NCBI GenBank assembly: GCA_020073385.1
Contig: JAIQFH010000006.1
Location: forward strand, 231,950-295,949
DNA: 64,000 nucleotides
Direction of reading: 5' to 3'
Source: Terriglobia bacterium
Lineage (GTDB): Bacteria; Acidobacteriota; Terriglobia; Terriglobales; Acidobacteriaceae
Both the position numbers and the translations under genes were made by a program. Shown in pieces: positions 22,922 to 31,228 of the stretch (position 1 is its first letter; each line of letters begins with the position of its first letter). The notes below the pieces were generated by a model that was not told where the DNA came from, did not search any database, and saw only the letters and a program-made list of their open reading frames with translations.

Positions 22922-24169
22922 TCACCCGATATTTGCTCTCAAGCAGTGCATCCCCGACATCACATGCATCGGCCTTAACACCGCCTGCGGATACGGATAC
23001 AACGCTTGTTGAATAGTTAATCCCCGTACTTCAATCTGCGAAAGATCAGCCAGCCCGATTCCGTTCTGCTCGGCCAGCAGCAGGTGATTGTCGCAGCCGG
23101 CAAAGGGTGGAGTCCCACGGACGGCGCGTGGATCGGCGTAACCCATCACGGCCACTCCAACCGCATCAGTCGACACCGCGTTTAACCCAGCGATCAGGAT
23201 GCCCGGCGAAGTCGGCGCCGCATTCGGAGCCCATGGCCCCTCGCCTCCGCTCATCGACGTAATCCCGTCGATGATGCCGATGTGAACCGGACGCGCCGCA
23301 TTGATGTCCGCCACGATGCGCGGAATCCGTGAGCCCGCGTCCACCGGAGGTGTGCTGGTCTTCGCTCCCGGCGGCTGAATTCCCGTCCAATCTGCTGTTC
23401 CGTTGCCATGCAGCGGACCGCGCCAAAGCACCGCGTCTTCACTGCCGGCATCCTGGCCATAGAGGGCATTGGGAGTGGATCCGAAAACGTTCTTCATCGA
23501 CAAGGTGATCCCCGCCGTCAGATGCTGCTTCAATTTCGCCAGCGAGAAGAAAACGTCCGTGTCCTGATAGCAGTGATTCAATTCAAAATACGAAAACAAA
23601 TATCCGCCTCCGGAGACATTCAGCCGCGCATACTGGCTGCCGCTTCCCAGATTCCGCGTGTTCTCGACCTCCACGTTGCCCAGCCCGAGCAGGGTCGGGA
23701 CATCCCATCCCGCCATCGCCAGAACCTGATCCAGCGGCAACCGGAAGGGCGTCGAATCCACAAACCGGACTTTCTGCGCCCCGGCAGCTAGCAGCAAGGT
23801 GGCCAGAGCCGTCGCCGTCGCCCCGTGCGTGATGTAAGACTCTCCCGCCGGCCTTCCGAACTGATCCCGGTACGTGCCGTCGCTGGTCAGATTCACCTTC
23901 ACCGTGACGGCCTTTCCGTTGACCAGCCCTCCAATCCCTCCCAGAAGCGCGAAGGCTTGGCCCAGCGCATCCTGCACGGCTTGGGAGTCATACGCTGTGC
24001 ATGACACGATCGCCACCTTGGCATCAGACCGAGGTGGCGGAGGAGGTGGATTCTGCTGCTGCCTGTCACTCCCACATCCGCTCGAAAGCGCCAATGGCGC
24101 CCCGGCGGCCAGCCCCAACCCCAGACGTAGAAATCCCCGGCGCGTACAGTCCGACATCTTATTCTTCAT
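22922..24169 (-). CDS. Tat-type DUF362 domain protein (putative lipoprotein)
   Basis: This 415-residue protein has a leader MKNKMSDCTRRGFLRLGLGL with the twin-arginine motif RRGFLR and a lipobox-like SSGC, then a proline-rich linker (NPPPPPPRS) and a DUF362 domain: VAIVSCTAYD, VKVNLTSDG, GATATALATLLLAAGAQKVRFVD and FFSLAKLKQHLTAGITLSMKNVFG. GGAG lies 7 bases before the chosen ATG. Cytoplasmic DUF362 proteins often carry ferredoxin domains; here none is seen. It is probably exported in folded form and anchored in the membrane. The substrate is unknown. No operon partner is visible, and a pseudogene-bearing region lies behind it. Confidence 0.88.
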   Translation of the reverse strand: MKNKMSDCTRRGFLRLGLGLAAGAPLALSSGCGSDRQQQNPPPPPPRSDAKVAIVSCTAYDSQAVQDALGQAFALLGGIGGLVNGKAVTVKVNLTSDGTYRDQFGRPAGESYITHGATATALATLLLAAGAQKVRFVDSTPFRLPLDQVLAMAGWDVPTLLGLGNVEVENTRNLGSGSQYARLNVSGGGYLFSYFELNHCYQDTDVFFSLAKLKQHLTAGITLSMKNVFGSTPNALYGQDAGSEDAVLWRGPLHGNGTADWTGIQPPGAKTSTPPVDAGSRIPRIVADINAARPVHIGIIDGITSMSGGEGPWAPNAAPTSPGILIAGLNAVSTDAVGVAVMGYADPRAVRGTPPFAGCDNHLLLAEQNGIGLADLSQIEVRGLTIQQALYPYPQAVLRPMHVMSGMHCLRANIG

Positions 24170-24519
24170 GGCAGTCTCCAGAGGAACGCGGCTGCCAATA
24201 TGCCCTAAATCGGCCCGCGGGTCGGTGATGGGTATCACTGATGCCGATTGCCCATCCTTGGGCCCCTGTTCAGCCGGATCTTCGAAGGAAAGTCGTCGAA
24301 GGGCGCAGACGCCACGCTCTGAAGCGGCAAGGGTCGGAACGCAGTGAACTGAGTCGGATTTTTCCCTCGGGATGTACTTCCGATTCCATTGGTTTGCAAA
24401 TTCCTCTACACGCTGAGCGGCGAGGAGGGACTAAATGTACAAAATCTTTCTCCGGGTTGGTGGAACCTAGCGAGGATCAGTCCCTGTGCAATACACGACG
24501 GATTATTTTTGGGTCGTAA
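24170..24519. other. Intergenic region without a visible gene
   Basis: Short open frames on both strands here lack ribosome binding sites and family features. The DUF362 promoter should lie near 24175-24260. It leads into the degraded region that starts at about 24520. Confidence 0.5.
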
Positions 24520-24798
24520 TCTGCAACAACCACCGCGGCGGACGTATCCATTGACGCGACAGTCCTACCGAGTGCGGCGGTCGGGGCACCTTACACGCAG
24601 ACGTTGTCGGCGCATGGGGGACGGCCACCCTATCTTTGGATCGCCTCTGGCTTACCGCCCGGCATGGAACTGCTTAGCACTGGAGTGCTTCAGGGTTCTG
24701 CGTCCTCCGCCGGCACCTACACTGTGGATGTCACGGCGATCGATGATGCGACCCCAAGCGGCATTGCGCAGCGGCGCTGGGCACTGACGGTTCAGTGA
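24520..24798 (+). pseudogene. Remnant of a putative-Ig (He_PIG-like) repeat protein
   Basis: The frame reads ATVLPSAAVGAPYTQTLSAH, GGRPPYLWIASGLPPGMELL and then SSAGTYTVDVTAIDDATPSG before a stop. That is a textbook putative-Ig repeat (YTQTLSAxGG-x-PPY, SGLPPGM, AGTYxVxVTAxD) as found in large adhesin-like proteins. There is no ATG, no signal peptide and an in-frame stop at 24517, so only about one repeat of a longer gene survives. A TTG at 24604 could start a 64-residue peptide, but it would begin inside the domain, so I treat the segment as a gene fragment. Confidence 0.65.
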
Positions 24799-24985
24799 GG
24801 GTTGCCGAGTTCACCGTTGCTTGACGTCTTGCCGCGAGGAAGCCTGAGCACCGCGGCAAGCGCGGGCCTCGTGAGTCTGGTGCCTCATCCCAACGCTTGT
24901 TACCTGATTTGCACCTCAACGGTGAAGGGAATAGCCGGAAGAGCAATCACCCAGACCCAGGCTGACCCGCTTTCGGCCGCAAATC

Positions 24986-25274
24986 TCAGGTGTAACAGTG
25001 ACCAAGCTGGCGGTCGACGGCGATTGGAAAGGGGTCAACCGCGGGAACAACTATTTCTATTTCACCTTGGAGCCCGGTGAGCACTATTTCTGCTCCGCGG
25101 CAGAGAATCATAGCGTGCTGACGCTGAAAGTGGAGGCGGGCAAGACCTAATTATGTTCAGCAACACATTCGCATGGGCGTGATGAAAGCCCGCAACGAGA
25201 TCGAGGCGATGGACGAAGGAGAAGGCAAAGCCAAACTGGCAGACGCTCACCTAAGCACATGGGAGGTCAAATAG
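24986..25274 (+). pseudogene. DUF2846-like protein remnant with a frameshift
   Basis: The frame reads VAGD/VDGDWKGVNRGNNYFYFTL then EPGEHYFCSAAENHSVLTLK and VEAGKT, where a TAA stops it. Removing one A at that point gives KTYYVQQHIRMGVMKARNE, which continues to a natural stop at 25272-25274 through EMDEG-like and STWEVK ends. The G-x-H-x-x-x-A and AGKTYY pattern is that of DUF2846-type lipoproteins. The 5' part and signal peptide are missing or scrambled. A sequencing error could explain the single-base shift, but not the lost N-terminus. Confidence 0.6.
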
Positions 25275-25289
25275 CGCGGCGAAGCGCCC

Positions 25290-25318
25290 CTCTGTGGCCC
25301 TCTGTGCTCTCTGTGGTG
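25290..25318. repeat. Three-box CTCTGTG element, copy D
   Basis: Three perfect CTCTGTG boxes at 25290, 25300 and 25309 (spacing 10 and 9) end in GTG. They lie directly behind the DUF2846-like remnant and 127 bases before the next gene. Confidence 0.8.
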
Positions 25319-25444
25319 AGTCCGTTTTCAGGCCCCCGACGGGACGAAAAACCGTGCCCGGCGCGTCTCTTAACGCTTGGGTTCCGCAACAACGCACGAT
25401 AAAATGGTATCGACGAATCTCTCCCAGCCTCCCCGATCGACCTC

Positions 25445-27127
25445 ATGAAGCTGGTGCCCACACTCCTGTTGAGCTTGCTGTTGAGCGGAGGTGTGCTCGC
25501 GCAAGATGCAACGAAGTCGCCTGCGACCATCCAAGGCATCGTCACCCGTGATCCCGACAGCCAGCCCGTGAAGAAAGCTCTGATCGAACTGATCGCCGAT
25601 AATCAGGCGCAAGGCGGGAACTACACGACCATCACCGGTCCCGACGGTGCGTTCCGCATCGAGGACATCACGCCCGGACGCTATCACCTGTTCGCCGAGC
25701 GCAGCGGATTGCTCGACACCGACAAACAACGAGGCCGCACCGATGGCCGGATTCTGACCCTCAAGGCAGGACAGCAACTGAGCGATTTGCATCTCCGCCT
25801 GCAAGCCGCCGCCGTCATCCGCGGGCGCGTGACCGACGAAGACGGCGATCCGCTACCCAACTCCGAAGTCACCGCGCTACATCAGACTTTCATCGCGGGA
25901 CATAAGCATTGGGAGCAGGCTGGAGCCGAGCGCACCAACGATCTTGGCGAATACCGCATAGCGAATCTGCCCGCGGGGAATGTGTACATTTCCGTCAGCC
26001 CGCCGCCTGATTTCAAGAGCCTGATCGAAAACGCTGGACCAACGGGGGATGCACACAACGCCAAGGCAGATCCAACGGCGTCGACGACGTATCAAACGAC
26101 GTACTATCCCGGCACTGCCGATCGCAGCCAGGCCACGCCGATTCCGCTGCATCCCGGAGACGAATTTCCCGCAAATTTCACGTTGACCCCGAGTCCGAGT
26201 CTAAGCATCCGTGGCTCGGTGGTGAATGTGCCGCCGCGGGCATCCGCGACGATCATGCTGCAGTCGCGTGATTTCAGCCTGGTGCTGAACGGTGCCGAGA
26301 TGCACAAGGACGGCAGTTTCGTCATTCACGACGTCTCGCCCGGCAGTTACACGATCCTGGCCTCGATCGAAGGATCGCCGGTGCCGATGACCGCCCGCCA
26401 ATCGCTGCAGGTCGGATCGACGAATGTCGAGGGCCTGCGCCTGTCACCGCAGCCGGGAACCACCGTGCAGGGACACGTGCGGTTGGAAACGCGCAACGGT
26501 GCGAGCCGCTTCGATCCGGAGCGAGTTTTCCTGGCTCTGCAATCGGCCGACAGCGAGCAGGATGAAGGCATGCTTGCCGGCCGCGAGAACTTCTCCAACC
26601 TGGCCCACGTCGCTCGAGACGGAAGCTTCCAATGGACGGACGTTCCAGCCGGCTCCTATTACGTGCAGGTGATGGGCGACACAACGTCCAGCGAAGGCTG
26701 GTTCGTGAAATCCGTGGCGGCCGGCGGCCGCGACATCAACGAGTCGGGAATCACCGTCGATGGCGGCACAGTCACGCTGGATTTGGTGATCAGCGCAAAC
26801 GGTGGAGTCGTCGAAGGGGTCGCAGTTGATTCCAAAGGCGAGCCGGTTGCGAATGCCGTGGTCGTCGCGGTCCCGGAAGCGCGGATGCGCTCGCGCACCG
26901 ATCGCTATCGCAAGACCGTCGCCGATCAGAGCGGACGTTTCAGCCTCCGCGGACTTCGTCCGGGAGACTATACGGTCTTTGCCTGGGAGAGCGTGGACGG
27001 CGAGGCGTACTACAATCCCGACTTCCTGAAACTCTACGAAGGGCGGGGAAGCGCGATGCACGTCTCCGAGGCGGAGCGGAAGAGTCTGCAATTGGAAGCC
27101 ATTCCGGAGTCTGCCCCAAGCGAGTAG
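25445..27127 (+). CDS. Secreted carboxypeptidase-regulatory-like domain protein
   Basis: This 560-residue protein has a Sec signal (MKLVPTLLLSLLLSGGVLAQ). It is built of several carboxypeptidase-D regulatory-like beta-sandwich domains, at about residues 28-115 (IQGIVTRDPDSQPVKKALIEL and GRYHLFAERSG), 120-190 (IRGRVTDEDGDPLPNSEVTA), 245-320 (LSIRGSVVNV) and 450-545 (VEGVAVDSKGEPVANAVVVA, GDYTVFAWESVDGEAYYNP). No TonB plug or beta-barrel follows, so it is not a SusC-like receptor. It is probably a cell-surface or periplasmic protein, possibly binding peptides or glycans. Such proteins are very frequent in Acidobacteriota. The ribosome binding site is weak. Confidence 0.88.
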   Translation: MKLVPTLLLSLLLSGGVLAQDATKSPATIQGIVTRDPDSQPVKKALIELIADNQAQGGNYTTITGPDGAFRIEDITPGRYHLFAERSGLLDTDKQRGRTDGRILTLKAGQQLSDLHLRLQAAAVIRGRVTDEDGDPLPNSEVTALHQTFIAGHKHWEQAGAERTNDLGEYRIANLPAGNVYISVSPPPDFKSLIENAGPTGDAHNAKADPTASTTYQTTYYPGTADRSQATPIPLHPGDEFPANFTLTPSPSLSIRGSVVNVPPRASATIMLQSRDFSLVLNGAEMHKDGSFVIHDVSPGSYTILASIEGSPVPMTARQSLQVGSTNVEGLRLSPQPGTTVQGHVRLETRNGASRFDPERVFLALQSADSEQDEGMLAGRENFSNLAHVARDGSFQWTDVPAGSYYVQVMGDTTSSEGWFVKSVAAGGRDINESGITVDGGTVTLDLVISANGGVVEGVAVDSKGEPVANAVVVAVPEARMRSRTDRYRKTVADQSGRFSLRGLRPGDYTVFAWESVDGEAYYNPDFLKLYEGRGSAMHVSEAERKSLQLEAIPESAPSE

Positions 27128-27216
27128 GAGTTTTCGTTTCAATGTTGTGAAAGAGAACGGATTTCATCCGCACCGCCCCGAGCAGGGAGTCAAATGCCCC
27201 AACGCACAGAAATGTG

Positions 27217-27319
27217 TTGTCATTCCGAACGCGAAGCGGAGGAATCTGCTTTTTTGCCGGCAACTGGCACGCCGCCAATGTACATTCCTCACGGCAAACG
27301 ACGCCGTTCGGAATGACAA
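27217..27319. repeat. GTCATTCCGAA MITE-like element with 15-bp perfect inverted ends
   Basis: TTGTCATTCCGAACG at 27217-27231 is the exact reverse complement of 27305-27319. The 103-base unit contains the GAGGAATCTGCTT word found again at 59849-59890. It lies between two convergent genes. Confidence 0.8.
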
Positions 27320-27356
27320 CGTGACAGGAAGGGGCGCGTTTCTTCCTGAGTTTGAA

Positions 27357-27812
27357 TCACCTCACGACTGGAGAATCCGCATCTGCAGGCTTGGAGTCGT
27401 CGGCGTGGATCTTGCCGTCGTCTTCGGCGTAGAAAGATCGATGCGTGGCGTCGAGAACTTTCGGCATCATGGTGAGGATGTAGCTGTCCTTCTTACCCTT
27501 GAAGCCCACGGTGTAGTCGCCGCGGTTAGGGTTAACCATGCGCTTGGTGAAGTTTCCAGAGTGGACGAGCTCAGTGAGTTCAGTGGCGTAATGTCCGTAT
27601 TGCTTGTTGAACGCCTTCTGGGCACGGATGACACCGCGCATGTAAGCGATGGCCACGAATTCGGACTCGGATTTGGCGGGATCGCCCTTGTATTTCGGGG
27701 TATAAGCAGATTCGGGCGCGGTTAGCGGCGGCGCGGGTTCTGACTGTTGCGCAAAGGCCGAGGCGGCGAATGTGAGGATGAAAACAGAAAGAATTAGTGC
27801 GGGACGTTTCAT
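27357..27812 (-). CDS. Secreted protein with pilin-like C-terminal region
   Basis: This 151-residue protein has a Sec signal peptide (MKRPALILSVFILTFAASAFAQ) rather than a prepilin leader. After a Pro-rich linker, residues 50-140 read VAIAYMRGVIRAQKAFNKQY, GHYATELTELV, FTKRMVNPNRGDYTVGFKG and a closing RSFYAEDDGKIHAD. This resembles the globular head of type II secretion or type IV pilin-like proteins, in which helix, loop and a final FYxDxxGxI strand recur. GGAG precedes the ATG. It could be a pilin-head-derived periplasmic protein. The start and signal are clear; function is unknown. Confidence 0.75.
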   Translation of the reverse strand: MKRPALILSVFILTFAASAFAQQSEPAPPLTAPESAYTPKYKGDPAKSESEFVAIAYMRGVIRAQKAFNKQYGHYATELTELVHSGNFTKRMVNPNRGDYTVGFKGKKDSYILTMMPKVLDATHRSFYAEDDGKIHADDSKPADADSPVVR

Positions 27813-27842
27813 TCTGGCTCCGTCGGGTGTTCTCCGATGATT

Positions 27843-27913
27843 TCACCACGGAGTCACTGAGCCACGGAGAACATCAAGAAAGGCAATTCTCCGTGTCTCG
27901 GTGCCTCCGTGGC
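27843..27913. repeat. Inverted pair of three-box (CTCCGTG) arms
   Basis: CACCACGGAGTCACTGAG followed by CCACGGAG (27843-27870) and CTCCGTGTCTCGGTGCCTCC (27888-27907) form two inverted arms. They look like two head-to-head copies of the CTCTGTG element with CTCCGTG boxes. Confidence 0.65.
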
Positions 27914-28031
27914 GGGTTCTTAGCACTCGATTTCATGTTACTCCCGTAATTTCCCTTCGGTCACCTTCTCTTTGCATTGTGACGAATTATTACTATGCTG
28001 AGTATAAGAATTTAGGCCCACAGGGAAAACT

Positions 28032-28688
28032 ATGAAAGCAGCAGTCGCCAGAAAACCAGTCATCCGAATTGCGGTGGTGGAAAGCGATCCATTACGCTTT
28101 GTCGGGTTCCGCGCCTTGTTCGATTCCGAGCCGGAGTTCGAACTCGTCTCCGCGGGGCTGCCCGAGATCAGCTTGCTGCAAGGCATCGACCTCATCCTGC
28201 TCGGGAACCGTTCCGGGCAAAACCTGTTCGACGTGATGGCCAGCCTGAAGGCTACTCGGCCGGACCTCAAGATCATCGTGACCGGATCGGGCATCGATGA
28301 GGAAACCATTCTGAAGGCGATTGCTTCCGGCGCGAAGGGTTATGTCGATGAAGCCGCTCCGCCATCGGAGTTCGCGCAGGCGATCCGCATTGTGCATCAA
28401 GGGTCGGTCTGGGCTCCGCGCCGGGTGCTGTCGATGTTCATCGAGCGTGTGTCGTCGGCGCCGGGACGAATTTTCCCCGCGGGACGGGTCACCTTCACCG
28501 ATCGCGAGAAGGAAGTTCTCGAGATGCTGGTGGCGGGACGCTCGAACAAGGAAATTGGCGGACAGCTCGGAATTGAAGAGCGCACGGTCAAGGCTCACGT
28601 GGCGAAGTTGATGCGCAAAGTGGGCGTACAGAACCGCATCGCGCTGTCGGTACACGCGATTACGCATTCTCTGGTTACAACGAAATAA
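28032..28688 (+). CDS. LuxR-type response regulator with a degenerate receiver domain
   Basis: This 218-residue protein has an N-terminal receiver-like domain (about 10-125) and a C-terminal LuxR HTH (about 148-205; FTDREKEVLEMLVAGRSNKEIGGQLGIEERTVK as two adjacent parts). The receiver keeps the acidic pair (E17, D19 in VVESDP), but the phospho-acceptor Asp is replaced: DLILLGNRS puts G58 where LLD is expected, and the conserved Lys of the GY-x-x-K segment is also absent (GYVDEA). It therefore probably cannot be phosphorylated in the usual way. No histidine kinase is adjacent. GGGAAA precedes the ATG. The DNA-binding half looks intact. Confidence 0.88.
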   Translation: MKAAVARKPVIRIAVVESDPLRFVGFRALFDSEPEFELVSAGLPEISLLQGIDLILLGNRSGQNLFDVMASLKATRPDLKIIVTGSGIDEETILKAIASGAKGYVDEAAPPSEFAQAIRIVHQGSVWAPRRVLSMFIERVSSAPGRIFPAGRVTFTDREKEVLEMLVAGRSNKEIGGQLGIEERTVKAHVAKLMRKVGVQNRIALSVHAITHSLVTTK

Positions 28689-29024
28689 CAGAGAGTGAGC
28701 GATGAGCAATGAGCCGTGAGCGTTCAAACCAGTTCGCTCATTGGTCATTGCTCATTGCTCGTTTTGGCCCGAAGCTTCCGTAATCTGTAGGGCACTTACC
28801 TTCGTAATCTTGCCGCTCGCGGTCTCCTGCCGCATACTCGCTTCACCTACCACAGAACCTGGGAGACGGGGTTGAGAGTGGCGATTAGGGTCACTGCTTT
28901 CAGCCCCGCATTTTTTTGCCTACCTCGGGCGTAATTTCCAAGAGCCCCCTTCCCTGACCGCCGTGCAACTTCGGCAGCATCATTTACAATCCAAGCAATA
29001 GATCCCAGTCGTGTGGTGAGGCAT
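28689..29024. other. Intergenic region with heptamer hairpin
   Basis: The region between the LuxR-type gene and the SYLF gene holds the heptamer arms at 28694-28761 and otherwise nothing I can assign. Confidence 0.55.
28694..28761. repeat. Heptamer repeat, two inverted arms (NNTGAGC / NNGCTCA)
   Basis: The left arm has AGTGAGC, GATGAGC, AATGAGC and CGTGAGC; the right arm has TCGCTCA, TTGGTCA, TTGCTCA and TTGCTCG, followed by GTTTT. The arms can pair into a long imperfect hairpin that might also act as a terminator for the LuxR-type gene. Confidence 0.75.
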
Positions 29025-29714
29025 ATGAAAAGACTATGGCTGTTGGTGGTTGTGGTGTCCCTTTCTTCGTTGACGTTTGCCGCGGACGAACCAAAAGAGT
29101 CCAAGGCGACGGACCGCGTGCAGGCGGCGTCCGATGTTCTGAATGAAATTCAGTCAGCGCCGGATTCTGGCATTCCGGAAGAGATTTTAAGCCGAGCCGA
29201 ATGCGTGGCGGTGGTGCCGTCGATGCTGAAAGGCGGCTTCATTGTGGGCGCAAAATACGGTCGCGGGGTTGCCAGTTGCCGAACGGCGAAGGGCTGGAGC
29301 ACCCCGGCGTTCTTTACGGTCACGGGTGGAAGTTTCGGATTCCAAATTGGCGGCCAGGCCGTGGACCTGGTGATGCTGATCATGAACAACGACGGGATGC
29401 AGCACCTTTTGTCGAGCCAGTTCTCCCTGGGCGCCGATGCTTCGGTGGCGGCAGGACCCGTAGGCCGGCACGCGGAAGGCGATACCGACTGGAAGATGCG
29501 CGCTCAGGTGTTGACTTATTCTCGTGCTCGCGGCGTATTTGCTGGAGCGACCTTGAATGGCGCTGTGATGAAGCAGGATAAGGACAGCACCCGCGAATTC
29601 TACGGCCACATGGTGACCTTCAAAGCGGCCTTGACGGGCGCGGTCGAGCCACCGGCGCCGGCGAATCCGTTCTTGAGTACGCTGGCCAAGTGGGCGCAGG
29701 TGGCGGCGAAGTAA
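29025..29714 (+). CDS. SYLF (Ysc84-like) lipid-binding domain protein, secreted
   Basis: This 229-residue protein has a Sec signal (MKRLWLLVVVVSLSSLTFA) and a SYLF/Ysc84 domain (about 40-205): EILSRAECVAVVPSMLKGGF, IVGAKYGRGVASCR, GSFGFQIGGQAVDLVMLIMN and LGADASVAAGPVGRHAEGDT. The start at 29025 follows GAGG; a GTG at 29013 would add four residues. SYLF domains bind phospholipids or phosphoinositides in eukaryotes, and the bacterial exported versions probably act at the envelope. It is upstream of a lipid A acyltransferase but separated by more than 200 bases, so a shared operon is uncertain. Confidence 0.9.
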   Translation: MKRLWLLVVVVSLSSLTFAADEPKESKATDRVQAASDVLNEIQSAPDSGIPEEILSRAECVAVVPSMLKGGFIVGAKYGRGVASCRTAKGWSTPAFFTVTGGSFGFQIGGQAVDLVMLIMNNDGMQHLLSSQFSLGADASVAAGPVGRHAEGDTDWKMRAQVLTYSRARGVFAGATLNGAVMKQDKDSTREFYGHMVTFKAALTGAVEPPAPANPFLSTLAKWAQVAAK

Positions 29715-29786
29715 AACCGCACTCAGCACTCGGCATTCAGCCCGGAAGGGTTTGTCACCGAAAGCTAGACATTTGTTCCAGCTTGC

Positions 29787-29828
29787 GATGTCATCCTGAA
29801 CGGCGGCAAAGCCGCCGTGAGGGACCGT
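29787..29828. repeat. GTCATCCTGAA element, one-ended copy
   Basis: GTCATCCTGAACGGCGGC with a GGCGGC/GCCGCC hairpin and GAGGGACC shows one end of the GTCATCCTGAG family. A second end is not visible. Confidence 0.5.
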
Positions 29829-29930
29829 ACGTCAGCCAAAAGCTTCGATGTAGTAAACGGGAATACCACGATTGCACAGACCGCGATGCTGAATGGTGAA
29901 GGCACTGCGTGATAAAGTGAGCCTTCCCTG

Positions 29931-30830
29931 ATGCGGCGGAAACTGGAATACGCGGCAGCCTGGCCGTTTCTGAAAATCATGGGCGTACTGCCGCGACCGC
30001 TGGCGCGCGCATTCGCCATTGGGGTCGCGCAGCTTGTCTACCTGCTGCATTTCCGCCTGCGACAGGTTGGGATGCGCAACCTGGCGATGGTATTCCCGGA
30101 GAAGAGCGAGGCGGAGCGGCGGCGAATTTTGCAGGGCGTTTTCACCTCGCTTGGACGGCAGCTCGCCGAATTGTGCCAGTTTCCCCGTTACACCGCGCAA
30201 AATGTAGATGACGTCGTCGTCTACGACGGCGTGGAGAATTACGAGCGCGCCTACGCGCGCGGCAAAGGCGTGCTATTTCTTACCGCGCACTTCGGAGGCT
30301 GGGAACTCTCCGCCTTCGCACACTCCCTGCATGGCCATTGGCTGCATGTAGTCATGCGTCCGATGGACAATCCCTATCTTGATCGCCTGCTGCAGAGTTA
30401 CCGCACCATGCACGGCAACAAAGTTGTGCCGAAAGACGACTTCGTGCGCGGGCTGCTGGCGGCGATGAAGGCTGGAGAGACCGTTGGAATATTGATGGAC
30501 ACGAATATGACTCCACCGCAGGGCGTGTTCGTGGACTTTTTTGGCATTCCCGCGTGTACCGCCAGTGGGCTGGCACGAATTGCTCTGCGCACGGACGCGG
30601 CAGTCGTTCCCGGCTTCACGATTTGGGACGAATCGCTCGGTAAGTACCGCTTGCGGTTTGACCCGGCGATTGAACAGGTGCGCACCGGCAATCTGGAAGC
30701 CGACATCGTTGCCAATACGCAGAAGTTCACCAAGGTGATCGAGGAGTATGTGAGGAAGTATCCGGATCAGTGGTTGTGGGTACACCGGCGCTGGAAGACG
30801 CGGCCAGAGGGCGAGCCGCCGTTGTATTGA
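29931..30830 (+). CDS. Lysophospholipid acyltransferase, LpxL/HtrB family
   Basis: This 299-residue protein has the LABLAT/HtrB hallmarks: the catalytic HX4E box H120-FGGW-E125 (TAHFGGWE), an FPEKS segment near 55, the RPMDNPYLDRLL motif and the C-terminal DQWLWVHRRWKTRPEGE. It transfers a secondary acyl chain to lipid A (or another lysophospholipid) at the inner face of the cytoplasmic membrane. The N-terminal hydrophobic stretch (LPRPLARAFAIGVAQLVYLL) anchors it. No other lpx gene is nearby. The start ATG lacks a good ribosome binding site; a longer start is not supported. This points to a Gram-negative envelope with acylated lipid A. Confidence 0.92.
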   Translation: MRRKLEYAAAWPFLKIMGVLPRPLARAFAIGVAQLVYLLHFRLRQVGMRNLAMVFPEKSEAERRRILQGVFTSLGRQLAELCQFPRYTAQNVDDVVVYDGVENYERAYARGKGVLFLTAHFGGWELSAFAHSLHGHWLHVVMRPMDNPYLDRLLQSYRTMHGNKVVPKDDFVRGLLAAMKAGETVGILMDTNMTPPQGVFVDFFGIPACTASGLARIALRTDAAVVPGFTIWDESLGKYRLRFDPAIEQVRTGNLEADIVANTQKFTKVIEEYVRKYPDQWLWVHRRWKTRPEGEPPLY

Positions 30831-31228
30831 CAGGAATTCGAGGGATGTAACGGGTACGAATGTCTAGTGGCCTGTCGCATAGATTTCGTTAGCAGGCTCG
30901 AGCCGTTGGGCTATAGGCAGAAGTTGAACTGTGTCGTCAGATGGCTTTTCTCCGCGCACTCGGCGGGGGTTCTCGGCGGCCTCTGCGTTTTGGGATTTTG
31001 GTCGGGAAACAGACCCTTACATCGCGCAGGTCGCCCAGAAGGTCCGCAGAGCGCGCGGAGAAAAGCAAATAGCCGATACCGTGTTTGAGTTGCGTTGACC
31101 TTAGGACCGCCGCATCTCCACGACGAACGCCTTTTGCGCGGCTGTCCACGAGTCGGAGGTTTGCTGACCACTCTTTCTGGAACTGATCGTCCGCTCCACA
31201 GCTCCATCCGGTAAAATCAAACCTTCCT
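30831..31228. other. Intergenic region with a 14-bp perfect inverted repeat
   Basis: Nearly 400 bases lie between the acyltransferase and argD. They contain the inverted pair at 30944-31066 and Cys-poor, stop-rich frames without ribosome binding sites. No gene is supported. Confidence 0.6.
30944..31066. repeat. Element with 14-bp perfect inverted ends (GCTTTTCTCCGCGC)
   Basis: GCTTTTCTCCGCGC at 30944-30957 is exactly complementary to 31053-31066. The inside contains CTCCGCG, CTCGGCG and CTCTGCG words, so it may be a decayed, inverted version of the CTCTGTG element. Confidence 0.65.

Noticed and set aside
24388..24787. A 130-codon plus-strand frame over the Ig-like remnant
   Set aside because: Its translation is Arg-rich and featureless, while another frame of the same DNA encodes a clear putative-Ig repeat.
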